Of a DNA stretch of 64,000 nt, positions 1-8,317 are shown one piece after another. Numbering within the stretch: position 1 is the stretch's first letter; each line of letters opens with the position of its first letter. Position numbers and translations under genes: made by a program. The stretch comes from CAZIKF01 sp964539825 (GTDB lineage Bacteria; Muiribacteriota; UBA6191): positions 1 through 64,000 of the forward strand of contig CAZIKF010000022.1 in assembly GCA_964539825.1 (NCBI GenBank), read 5' to 3'. The notes below the pieces were generated by a model. The model made no database searches, had not been told where the DNA came from, and saw only the letters and a program-made list of their open reading frames with translations.

Positions 1-269
1 TCCTTTTTCATGACCAGAACATATTGTTTTGCGAGGAAATAGCGGATCTTGACGTCTTGAAATTGGGTTTTTTCTACACCCAGCCTCAAGAGTTCTAATG
101 CGCTGCTTTCCATCCCCTCCCCATTTAGTCGGAGGGCAACTCGAATATGATCATCAGCGACCATTCGAAGGCTTTTTCGTGAATACTCGACTCCTTCAAA
201 GCCTGGGCTCGCGATTAGAGACAGGCTTAAAGTGAAAAAAGAGATAACTAGATAGAACGAACGCTTCAT
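1..269 (-). CDS. N-terminal part of an exported protein, truncated by the window edge
   Basis: An open frame of 89 codons runs off the left edge, so only the N-terminus is visible. It opens with two basic residues and a hydrophobic run (MKRSFYLVISFF...) ending in a small-residue stretch, which reads as a signal peptide. The rest is mixed helix of the kind seen in TPR proteins (ALELLRLGVEK followed by a Tyr/Phe/Ala-rich helix), but one partial repeat is not enough to name a family. An in-frame ATG at 287 is an alternative start with GGAAG before it; 269 has AGGG upstream. It is the last gene of the minus-strand run containing the STAS and phosphatase genes. Function unknown. Confidence 0.6.
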   Translation of the reverse strand, partial: MKRSFYLVISFFTLSLSLIASPGFEGVEYSRKSLRMVADDHIRVALRLNGEGMESSALELLRLGVEKTQFQDVKIRYFLAKQYVLVMKK

Positions 270-375
270 TTCAATCCCTACCTTCATGGATCTTCCATTC
301 CTACACAATTGTGCAAGAAATGAGCGGATCGTAGCGGAATCAGGATTCAGATCTTCCTAAAATTCGAATTGTTCT

Positions 376-783
376 CTATTCCTGAGCGGAGATTTCTTTT
401 TGAAAGAGGTTTAATGCGCTTTGAGCATCATCCTGGATGGAGATGAGCCTGTGGAAGCCCACTCTGGTGAACGCTTCATGAAGCGTATCAGAGAGCTCAC
501 AGACCTTAATATCGCCTCCATTTTGCCTGGAGATCTGGCATCTTTGCCATAGGATACCCAGGTGAGAAGACAAAATAGACTCTACCTTATGGAAGCCAAG
601 AAGAATTCTAAAGCGACCTTGTTCAAACTCACGATCAATCAGGGCGGTAAATGCGCTCAAAAAATCATGCTTTAACTGGCCTCTGAGTTTGAAATGACGA
701 ACTGCTCCTTCCAGGGCGTCTTCATCACTGATTACGAACTGCTGCAGGGCTCTTTGGTCTTCTTCGCTTAGCGTAGGTGCCAT
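376..783 (-). CDS. STAS-domain protein (anti-anti-sigma factor-like)
   Basis: A 135-residue protein whose second half (about residues 55-130) fits a STAS domain. It has a beta strand ending in ILLGFHKVES, then ILSSHLGIL at the loop-helix position of the regulatory serine, then GGDIKVCEL and a final helix after VGFHRLISI. SpoIIAA-type proteins normally read D-S-x-G there. Here Leu and His replace the Asp and Gly, but a Ser is kept. Such proteins bind an anti-sigma kinase and are switched by phosphorylation; PP2C phosphatases such as the two encoded at 2444-8292 remove the phosphate. That partnership is inferred from proximity. The first 50 residues are helical and unassigned. No clear Shine-Dalgarno precedes the ATG. 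Confidence 0.72.
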   Translation of the reverse strand: MAPTLSEEDQRALQQFVISDEDALEGAVRHFKLRGQLKHDFLSAFTALIDREFEQGRFRILLGFHKVESILSSHLGILWQRCQISRQNGGDIKVCELSDTLHEAFTRVGFHRLISIQDDAQSALNLFQKEISAQE

Positions 784-883
784 AGAGCCATAGTTTAGCA
801 GGAAACTAAGGTTGGCAGGGCAGACTTTTATGATTTAGTCCGATTACTGTATATTTCCTTTCTCAGGATTCTCCGACAGCATC

Positions 884-2185
884 CTAGAGCTTTGATGCCT
901 TAGGAGAACTGGTGAAAACTTCTATGGATCCTGAATCATAAGCGGGTACGAATATTTCTACCCATCCATCAGAATCAACATCGCCAATGGCAATATGCCC
1001 TACTGTGCAGCCAGCATCCACCAGGATTGATTCTTCATAGGTCCAATTGGAATACTCATCAGAGATCGGACGTAGAAGGTGCGCTCTCTGGGAACCATCA
1101 CCAGAGACCAAAATCCATGGTTTGCCATCGATCGAGTTAGTATTGGGATAGAAGGCAGTGGCTGCTCCAGGTGAACCTTGTCCCATTCCACCCTGCCTGG
1201 TTTCAATACCTGTGAGCAGGGTATGTCGTTTCCACTCTTGCTCCAGAGGCTTTTGTGGAATCTCATAAGCAAATACTGAAGCCCTGTTATTGTTCTCATG
1301 GTTAGTGGCAAGAATTTCAGGTTTAGAATCGCCATTGAGATCTACATAGGCAAGATCAAATCCTGATCCTAGCTCTTGATCTAAAATCTTTGATTCCCAT
1401 ACCCCATCAATTTGGTAGAAGAGACTCAATCGTTTTTGGAAAAACTCGGTTGAAAGGATTTCAACCTTATCGTCACCATCAAAATCCTCGATAAGGAAAT
1501 GAACATCGGGTCCATGACCAATGAGGTGCTCCTTCCAGGGCATGATGAAAGGGTTCTCCGGCTGTTCAAGCCACAGAAGTTCACCAAGGCCTTTACCAAA
1601 CATTGGCTTTCGCGCACGTGCGCTGATAAGGTCAAGGCGTCCATCCGCGTTTAGATCAGACCATCTGGCGCGATGATACCACCATCCACGCTTTGACTTT
1701 GTCAGCGGGTCTGGCCCGGCTTCTCCATACTGGGTGCAGAGATCTTTCCTGATGGAATCGAGGATTTCACATCGAAAAACCTTGATGGAGCCGTTGGCCT
1801 TTCCGGGAACCAGGAATCCTCCCGCTATAGTGAAGTGATGGGGGCCAAAAATTTCATCTGGAATTCTTTTGATTTCATTTGGCCAGGCCGGTATTGAGGT
1901 CCAGACTTCCGCCTGTGCGTCTGCCAGGGAATTGAGGTGAGTACCGATCTGATGAATTGCTGTGACTTTACCGTTTCCTATGAGTTTGAAGTGGGTAATG
2001 ATGAGACTGTTTTGTCCGCTACCATTGGGTTCGAGATAGAGGAAAGCAGGCTTATCCGCTGAGATCTTACCCAGGTGGGTAAATCGTATCTGTTCTTCCT
2101 CTATTGGTTTCTCAACATTTGTCTGTCCGGGGACTATTGAAAAGACTGTGATTACGAATAAAACAAAAATCTGAATCCGGCGCAT
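884..2185 (-). CDS. Secreted FG-GAP/VCBS-repeat beta-propeller protein
   Basis: The start at 2185 is chosen because GGAG lies six bases upstream and the resulting N-terminus (MRRIQIFVLFVITVFSIVPG) is a signal peptide. A longer in-frame extension to 2311 would run through a block of inverted repeats and lacks an export signal. The 433-residue product contains at least four calcium-type repeats of the FG-GAP/VCBS family: DLNADGRLDLI, DFDGDDKVEIL, DLNGDSKPEIL and DVDSDGWVEIF, near residues 178, 233, 280 and 405. The family forms extracellular or periplasmic beta-propellers, usually for binding. The ligand is unknown. It lies downstream of the two sensor phosphatases on the same strand. Confidence 0.85.
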   Translation of the reverse strand: MRRIQIFVLFVITVFSIVPGQTNVEKPIEEEQIRFTHLGKISADKPAFLYLEPNGSGQNSLIITHFKLIGNGKVTAIHQIGTHLNSLADAQAEVWTSIPAWPNEIKRIPDEIFGPHHFTIAGGFLVPGKANGSIKVFRCEILDSIRKDLCTQYGEAGPDPLTKSKRGWWYHRARWSDLNADGRLDLISARARKPMFGKGLGELLWLEQPENPFIMPWKEHLIGHGPDVHFLIEDFDGDDKVEILSTEFFQKRLSLFYQIDGVWESKILDQELGSGFDLAYVDLNGDSKPEILATNHENNNRASVFAYEIPQKPLEQEWKRHTLLTGIETRQGGMGQGSPGAATAFYPNTNSIDGKPWILVSGDGSQRAHLLRPISDEYSNWTYEESILVDAGCTVGHIAIGDVDSDGWVEIFVPAYDSGSIEVFTSSPKASKL

Positions 2186-2191
2186 GAGAAT

Positions 2192-2330
2192 CTCCTTTTT
2201 TATGCCCAAACGGATTTGGTTTGCCCGGATTCCCGGCCAAACCAGGAATCTACAGATTCCTTTGCTCATCTGCGATGAGCTTATTTTGGTCATGAACCTG
2301 CAAACGGGCATACCGTTTGCTTTTCGGTAT
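2192..2330 (-). promoter_or_regulatory. Candidate structured leader RNA with competing helices
   Basis: In 140 bases ending at the Shine-Dalgarno of the VCBS gene there are, in plus-strand coordinates, several inverted repeats: 2218-2243 (GGTTTG/CAAACC around CCGG/CCGG, one mismatch), 2244-2261 (AGGAATCT/AGATTCCT), 2264-2280 (GCTCATC/GATGAGC), 2300-2320 (GCAAACGG/CCGTTTGC) and 2310-2330 (ATACCG/CGGTAT). In addition 2201-2207 (TATGCCC) pairs with 2306-2312 (GGGCATA), which would enclose three of the hairpins. The last three helices share bases and exclude one another. That suggests a switch whose outer helix abuts the ribosome-binding site. No known riboswitch consensus was recognised. Pairings are seen; function is inferred. 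Confidence 0.5.
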
Positions 2331-2443
2331 AACGCAACCGGTCAGTTTACTCAAAGGGGACCTAGTACAAGGGAGGAAAGAGGTTCATATTCCAAAAGTT
2401 TCAGAAGTTCAGGGATTGGATTCAGGAGATTGGAGTCGAAAAT

Positions 2444-5356
2444 CTATGCGGGTGCAGTTCCTTTGAGCAGAATGAAGGTCACATCATCGCAGGGAAGGGC
2501 ACCTCTGCAATGTTGATTTAACTCTTTTTTAATTCTCTCAGCCAACGCTTCAGGTCCGCATTGGACTGAACTTAGAATCAGAGCCTCCAGCCGCGGGGTG
2601 CCAAAGGCTTCTCCTGATGGGGAAACTAAATCCACCAGTCCATCTGTATAGAGAATCAGCCAGTCTCCTTCGTGGAATTGGGTCTCGTGGGAGGAGTAGG
2701 TGAATTCGAGACTCATCCCCAGGGGAAAGTCCTCAGTATCCAGGTGAACCAGTCGAGACTTCGAGGATTGGTAGTGCAGCATCAGATTGTGACCGGCAGC
2801 GGCATACTTTAGGGTCGAATCTTCTAAATTCACGATACCTAGAAATGCCGTGGCAAATAATCCTGGACTGGTTCTGGGGCACAGAAGTTGATTCACTTCC
2901 GCCAGGATTTTCCCAGGGCACCTTTCGAGCTTTTTCGACTGTAAATAGGCCTTGCAGCTAGCTCCCAGAAGGGCGGGGCCAATACCTTTTCCGGATACAT
3001 CGGAGACAACCATACCGATAGACCGCTCTCCTGGAAAATCTAAAAAATCTAAAAAGTCTCCTCCAAGAAAGTTAGCTGGCAAAAAGAGGGAACTTATTTC
3101 CATACCTGGAAGCTGGGGAGCGCTAGAGGGCATAAGATCCATTTGTATTTGGCTTCCAAGAACATTATCTTCTCGAATCTTCTCCAGGTGAGCTTTATTC
3201 AATACGGTCCTTAGCTGGGAAGTGAAACTGCTCAATATATTCCTTTGTTTCACAGAGAATTCATCAGGTGAATAAGGATCAATCAAGAGAATTCCCTGTA
3301 ATTCAATCGAAGAAGCGGTGGATCCAGTTTCCCTATCCTTAGAAATCAGGGGTAGTAAGAATGGTTGATTTAGACTGAGTGAAGCGAAATCTTGATGATC
3401 CAGGGGTTGAGGGTCCATTACTGACGGCGCCTGGTCCGTGAGTACTTGAATGATCTTCTCCATGTCCTCTGCAGATCGACTGTGTCTGTCATAGATCTGG
3501 GAATGGAGAATCCTCTCGGCGCTGAAGGCTTCAAACACCACCAGGGCACAAAGCTGCGAGCCTAATAGATTAGCGATGCGGTCGCATCCAAGCTGGAGCA
3601 ATGTATCCATTTGGGCACCATCAACTAGTTCCTGGTTGATTTCATTGAGCGATGAAATCTCAAAAATCCGTTCACGAACTTGTGATCCCATGCGCTGAAA
3701 CGACATCCTCAAGTCCTCAATTTCCAAGGTGGTATTTAAAGGAGCCTTAAAAGTCTGGCTCTCTTGCCTGCCCGTGAAAACGGAGGATGAGAACGCCTGT
3801 ACTTCAGAGTTAAGCCTGGATAGAGCTAAAGGGATTCTCTGGTTGAGTAAGGTTCCGCACAAAGTGATGAGACCCAGGGTGAACAATAGCGTGAGCCATC
3901 CTCTAATCTGGATCAAGGTCAGTTCCTCATATGCGGAGTCAGAATCCAGCGTCAACAAGAAAAGAGTGTTTGGGAACTGATTGGAGCGAAACAAAGTAGC
4001 CTCGAACTCGGTAGATTGCCGCTGCGTTTTGAAAGCTAATCTATTGTTTCTGCTCAGGTGAAATTGCTCATAGTCGAATGGATTTAAATCAGTTGATCCC
4101 AGGGTTTTCAGGGGTACACCAGGTTTGTGAAACTGCAGTTTAGAATGGGTGTTCCACTGGTGATTTCGATAGCGAATCCAGGGACCCTCAATACCTAGTA
4201 AGTAGGATAGAGAAGCGCTCCAATAGGAAGGAACGCCGGGTTCACGGTGATGCTGGCTCAAGGTATGTACCGCAGCCAATAAATTCTTAATAGGATTTGC
4301 CGTGTTTTCTGGTTCGATCCCCCTCTTTAACAAAAACCTCTGAACTGCCTCGGATGAACTTTGCTGCGATTCCTTGAACCTGAGAAAGGAATTCAGGATT
4401 TCAAGAAAGTGCTGGGGTAGTCGGACTTTATTGATCATTCCATACAAGACTCCGCTGGGAGGTGGAGCAGAGTTTTGGAGATAGGTTTGAACTTCGTGAT
4501 GGATAGGGTATACCTGGTAGGTAAATCCACGGGACGCTACTTCGTACAATCCACCCTGAAGGGCAGGTTTTACAGGTCCCCCGTAGAGAGGGAGAATAGC
4601 TGTTGAGTCGGCCTGAAAAAGCTCACCTGCTTTGCTGGATTCATCTCCTATTAGGGTGATTCGATTTAATTTCTCAACGATAGTGCTGAAAAGAAACCAG
4701 TCATCTTCTTTATTCAGCGCCTCGGCTGATATTTTGTGATTTCGAAGTAAGTATCTATCCCTATCCATCAAGGTGTTGAGTGGTAAAGAATCAAACTTCA
4801 AATTCCTATCCTTCATAAAGCGGCTGAGTTCGGTCAGCCAGGTATGGAATTCCTCAATATCATGGGCGGGTTTCTGAAAGGAAGAGTTCTCTTGAACGTC
4901 GAAATTTAGCCTGAGAACAGGATTGATGGATCTGAAAATTACCTCTTGGAGATTGAGCGGACTTAGGCCTTCTCTCCATTGAAACGCCGCGTAAAGAAGG
5001 CGAAAAGGGCTGGCTCGTTCTTCTTTTAAATTTTTTACCGGGGGGTAGGCAAGATGGGGGAAGAATTGGTGGTTATAGATTCGATTCCAGTTTTGTTCTG
5101 TTGGAAAAGGACCAGGGTCAAGGGTGCCCATGACCTTGAGAAACTCTCTTTGAATTGTGGGCTCAAACTCCTGCGAATAGAACTCTTCAATGCCGTGTAT
5201 CCTATCTTGCTGCTGCTGTCGGATCTGATCAGAAAGAATTTCCCTGCGCATTTCGATCCAGCTACTACACAGAGCGAATACCAGGATTATTGGGATCAAG
5301 ATGGCATAGAAGAACCGATTTAAAAAGAGCAGAAAGAGAGAATTTTTCATCCTCAT
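2444..5356 (-). CDS. Membrane sensor PP2C phosphatase (SpoIIE/RsbU type), copy 1
   Basis: A 970-residue protein: a membrane segment near residues 7-29, a long probably periplasmic sensor region, a second membrane segment near 485-505, a linker and GAF-like region, and a C-terminal SpoIIE-type PP2C domain from about 735. The metal and catalytic motifs are intact: GGDFLDF, SDVSGKGIGPAL, AAAGHN, LYTDGLVD and CDDVTF. Proteins of this plan dephosphorylate STAS anti-anti-sigma factors in response to an external signal. The start at 5356 overlaps the TGA of the upstream phosphatase gene (ATGA), pointing to translational coupling; ATG 5350 is an alternative. The sensor region resembles no domain I can name. 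Confidence 0.9.
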   Translation of the reverse strand: MRMKNSLFLLFLNRFFYAILIPIILVFALCSSWIEMRREILSDQIRQQQQDRIHGIEEFYSQEFEPTIQREFLKVMGTLDPGPFPTEQNWNRIYNHQFFPHLAYPPVKNLKEERASPFRLLYAAFQWREGLSPLNLQEVIFRSINPVLRLNFDVQENSSFQKPAHDIEEFHTWLTELSRFMKDRNLKFDSLPLNTLMDRDRYLLRNHKISAEALNKEDDWFLFSTIVEKLNRITLIGDESSKAGELFQADSTAILPLYGGPVKPALQGGLYEVASRGFTYQVYPIHHEVQTYLQNSAPPPSGVLYGMINKVRLPQHFLEILNSFLRFKESQQSSSEAVQRFLLKRGIEPENTANPIKNLLAAVHTLSQHHREPGVPSYWSASLSYLLGIEGPWIRYRNHQWNTHSKLQFHKPGVPLKTLGSTDLNPFDYEQFHLSRNNRLAFKTQRQSTEFEATLFRSNQFPNTLFLLTLDSDSAYEELTLIQIRGWLTLLFTLGLITLCGTLLNQRIPLALSRLNSEVQAFSSSVFTGRQESQTFKAPLNTTLEIEDLRMSFQRMGSQVRERIFEISSLNEINQELVDGAQMDTLLQLGCDRIANLLGSQLCALVVFEAFSAERILHSQIYDRHSRSAEDMEKIIQVLTDQAPSVMDPQPLDHQDFASLSLNQPFLLPLISKDRETGSTASSIELQGILLIDPYSPDEFSVKQRNILSSFTSQLRTVLNKAHLEKIREDNVLGSQIQMDLMPSSAPQLPGMEISSLFLPANFLGGDFLDFLDFPGERSIGMVVSDVSGKGIGPALLGASCKAYLQSKKLERCPGKILAEVNQLLCPRTSPGLFATAFLGIVNLEDSTLKYAAAGHNLMLHYQSSKSRLVHLDTEDFPLGMSLEFTYSSHETQFHEGDWLILYTDGLVDLVSPSGEAFGTPRLEALILSSVQCGPEALAERIKKELNQHCRGALPCDDVTFILLKGTAPA

Positions 5357-8292
5357 ATTTCCTTGCTCTCCTCATAGTAGCGTAGTGCTACAAGGGTAAT
5401 GTCATCTGAAGGCGGGGCACCTCGGCGGAATTTGTGCAGATCCTTCATCAGTGCGTCTGTCCAATCCGGGAGGTTGTTTGGCAGGGCACTTAAACAAATT
5501 TTTTCGAATTGCTCTTGCCCAAACAATTCCCTTTTCGGGTTTTCTAACTCAGGAATCCCATCTGTGTACAGAATCAAAACCTCAGAATTCAGTAACTTCC
5601 CTGTTTTTGTCTCATATTTCACGTTGGGAAACATACCTAGTGGGAGTCCCTTGGCACTGAGGAGTTCCAGGTCTTGATCTTTGTGCAGGTGGATCATGTT
5701 GTTGTGTCCGGCGGAAGCATAGGAGTATTTCCCGGTGTTCACATTCAATATGACCAGGAAAAGAGTCAGGAAAAGTTCCGGACTATTCATGCTGCACAGG
5801 AATTCGTTTACTTTCTTCAGGCAGATACTGGGATCCGTCTCGTTGACGAGTAAGCTATGGAGGAACGCTTTGGCCGATGCACCAAATAGCGCGGGACCAA
5901 TTCCCTTACCAGATACATCACCAATAAGGATCCCGAAAATCCCTTCCCGGTCAGACTTAAGGACATCAAAGCAGTCACCACCAAGATTTCTGGCAGGAAT
6001 GAAGCAAGAGGCAATTTCCAAAGACTTTCCAGTATTGGGAAGGTCTCTGGACATTAGTTCCTGCTGGATCTTTCCTCCATGGCGTGTATCTTCCTGGATT
6101 TCGTTAAGCCAGGTTTTCAATAACACCGTGCTAGCTTGCCGGCAAAAAGTGTCTAGCACCTGAAGAGGACACTCTCTCTTTGGATCCGCCAGGATCAATA
6201 CGCCGCAGATCTTTTCACTCGAACCTTGAAAGGTGCCGGGAGGGAGAAAATAGGCGATTCTGACTTTGGCTGGAAGAGTACTTAATTCGTCGTTTTCTAG
6301 TTCTCTAATGACAGCTGACTTTGACTCGTGGGGAAAGATTTCAATGATTTGTGAAAGGATCTCTGTCCGGGTGGGATGATCCATCAACTCTCCTTCAAAA
6401 TAGTAGTCCCGCTCATTTTCTGAAAGAACCTCCAGGAAAAAGCCCATGATGAGTTGAGCCGGGGAATAATGGTTTTGAAGTGAGGTGCACAGTTCCCTCA
6501 GCAAAGGATCTCTTTTCGATTCCTCCAGCATCAACTGATGGAGCTTTTGAATGGCTTCCATCTGATGAAAACTATTTTCCAGGGAAACTGCCATCGAATC
6601 AAAACCGGCTGCTAATTCCCCGATTTCATTGGGAATTTTTTCGAGACAGGTGCGGCTTGAAAGGGATCCCTCGGAGAGTTCCCGCACAGTTTCCTTCAAC
6701 CGCTTTATGGGAAACACCATTTTTCTTGAGAGAAAAAAACCAAGCACTAAAGCTCCCAGGGCAGAAATGAGAATCCATGCCAGATAGTATTGAAGAGATT
6801 GATTTACCAATCCAAATGATATTTCTGACGGGCGGTACTGGAAGAGAATGTGATCATCCAGGAAGTGGACAGGAGTGAGTGTTCCCCAGAGAATTTGTTT
6901 GGAAAAGGGATCTTGAAAACGAAAATGAAGGGGCTGTGAGACTTTCTTTGCGGCATCACATAAATCTTTCAGGGAAGGAATTTTTACTGGGCGGGCAAGG
7001 ATTTTCTCCAGGTATTTTTTAATCCCGCTTTCTTCAAGAAGATAAGAATCTGTTTCTGAATCAAAAATATTGAATATGGTTAGCGGAGTGAGCCGTGAGA
7101 TTTCAGGACTGATCAAAAGGGAATGTTCATTAGCCTTACTCTCGGTTTTTCTGCTGAGATTGAGCCGGGAAAATACTGGATTTTCTGGGGCCTTCCCTCC
7201 AGGGGGAAGATGGAGCAGTTCAAAGGAAACCTCAAATTGTTTTAACTCTTCTTCCCAGGTTTGGATGGGTTTCCAGCCACTCAGCGGTTTCGAATTCCGT
7301 TGCTCTGAGGAGGGAACTCTTAAGTCCTGGAGATACTCACTAATAGGTGATTCCGTGAAGAGAGCCAAGAATAGATCCCGTGTTCGCTCCTTGAGAATCA
7401 CGCTAAAATACACTGCATGAAATAGTTCGTAGCTAGAGTCTTTTTGAGTTCGGTAAAGATCATCCTTCCAATTTGCGGGAAAGACATTCCACCTGGCTTC
7501 GAAATCGATTTCAAGAATACTCATGGGAAGAGATTTCCCTTTAGTTTTCAGCGGGTCTTCTGATAAAAACCCCTGAAGAACTCGTCTTTTATCTGGATGA
7601 CGCTGAAATCCTGTGATGCCAAAGAAAAAAATATCGGAACTCAGCCCCAGTACGACATCCCATAGGAGAATCGGAGAAGGGGAAAAATAGGTTATGGCAG
7701 GATGAATTGGCCGGATTTTATGAAAGATTCGCTCAATCTTTTTTTCAGGTAAACTCTGAGCTAGTTCATAGGTCAAGGGGACTTTATCTGGGTTTCGCTC
7801 TAAAACGAAGACTTGTGACAAAATAGGGGAAAATCTCTCCCAGCGATCAAATTGTTCGTGACTCAGGAGCTTTTCCACGACCAACTTCCTAAATTGGTTC
7901 CGCAGGTGCTGGTATTTGGTTCTATACCTGGCCCTGTGAGCTACCGTTTTACCAGGTAAAATTTCATTAAAAAATTTTCCTCTTGCCCCTGTACCACCAA
8001 ACCAGATTTTTGGATCCTCGCTTCCCGCAAGTCCTCGTTTCTTACCCTGGAAGTAAACCTTGTCCACCCAGCGGTAATACTCCCTGTCCAGGTGTCTAAT
8101 TCTAGAAATGAGTTCGAAATATAGGGCTTCAAAGGATTTGGAAAATCGATTATGTTCTAAGAAAACCTTTCTGCGTAAAACTCTGAGATGGTCATCCTCA
8201 AAGGGACCCAGGCTCATGAGGCTGACCGCCAGGGGAATGAGTACGGAAACTCCAAAAAAGAATAGAAAAGTGGATTGTAGCCCTCGGTTCAT
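5353..8292 (-). CDS. Membrane sensor PP2C phosphatase (SpoIIE/RsbU type), copy 2, with HAMP domain
   Basis: A 979-residue paralogue of the downstream gene with the same plan. An N-terminal membrane segment follows MNRGLQ, then comes a large extracytoplasmic region and a second membrane segment (YYLAWILISALGALVLGFF, about 505-525). A clear HAMP helix pair follows (FPIKRLKETVRELSEGSL ... IPNEIGELAAGFDSM), then a GAF-like region and a PP2C domain starting near 755. Motifs GGDCFDV, GDVSGKGIGPAL, ASAGHN, LYTDGIPEL and SDDITL are complete. The two sensor regions share little obvious sequence, so the pair may read different signals and converge on one substrate, possibly the STAS protein at 376-783. 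That link is inference. Confidence 0.9.
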   Translation of the reverse strand: MNRGLQSTFLFFFGVSVLIPLAVSLMSLGPFEDDHLRVLRRKVFLEHNRFSKSFEALYFELISRIRHLDREYYRWVDKVYFQGKKRGLAGSEDPKIWFGGTGARGKFFNEILPGKTVAHRARYRTKYQHLRNQFRKLVVEKLLSHEQFDRWERFSPILSQVFVLERNPDKVPLTYELAQSLPEKKIERIFHKIRPIHPAITYFSPSPILLWDVVLGLSSDIFFFGITGFQRHPDKRRVLQGFLSEDPLKTKGKSLPMSILEIDFEARWNVFPANWKDDLYRTQKDSSYELFHAVYFSVILKERTRDLFLALFTESPISEYLQDLRVPSSEQRNSKPLSGWKPIQTWEEELKQFEVSFELLHLPPGGKAPENPVFSRLNLSRKTESKANEHSLLISPEISRLTPLTIFNIFDSETDSYLLEESGIKKYLEKILARPVKIPSLKDLCDAAKKVSQPLHFRFQDPFSKQILWGTLTPVHFLDDHILFQYRPSEISFGLVNQSLQYYLAWILISALGALVLGFFLSRKMVFPIKRLKETVRELSEGSLSSRTCLEKIPNEIGELAAGFDSMAVSLENSFHQMEAIQKLHQLMLEESKRDPLLRELCTSLQNHYSPAQLIMGFFLEVLSENERDYYFEGELMDHPTRTEILSQIIEIFPHESKSAVIRELENDELSTLPAKVRIAYFLPPGTFQGSSEKICGVLILADPKRECPLQVLDTFCRQASTVLLKTWLNEIQEDTRHGGKIQQELMSRDLPNTGKSLEIASCFIPARNLGGDCFDVLKSDREGIFGILIGDVSGKGIGPALFGASAKAFLHSLLVNETDPSICLKKVNEFLCSMNSPELFLTLFLVILNVNTGKYSYASAGHNNMIHLHKDQDLELLSAKGLPLGMFPNVKYETKTGKLLNSEVLILYTDGIPELENPKRELFGQEQFEKICLSALPNNLPDWTDALMKDLHKFRRGAPPSDDITLVALRYYEESKEI

Positions 8293-8317
8293 TTTTACTC
8301 GATCGAGCTCTTAAGAC

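Noticed and set aside
2186..2311. 42-codon N-terminal extension of the VCBS protein
   Set aside because: It would cross the inverted-repeat block and hide the signal peptide; the ATG at 2185 has GGAG at the right distance.
2201..2312. A tRNA-like cloverleaf (seven-base closing stem and three hairpins)
   Set aside because: No T-loop or anticodon-loop sequence, hairpin sizes do not fit, and no CCA or discriminator arrangement.
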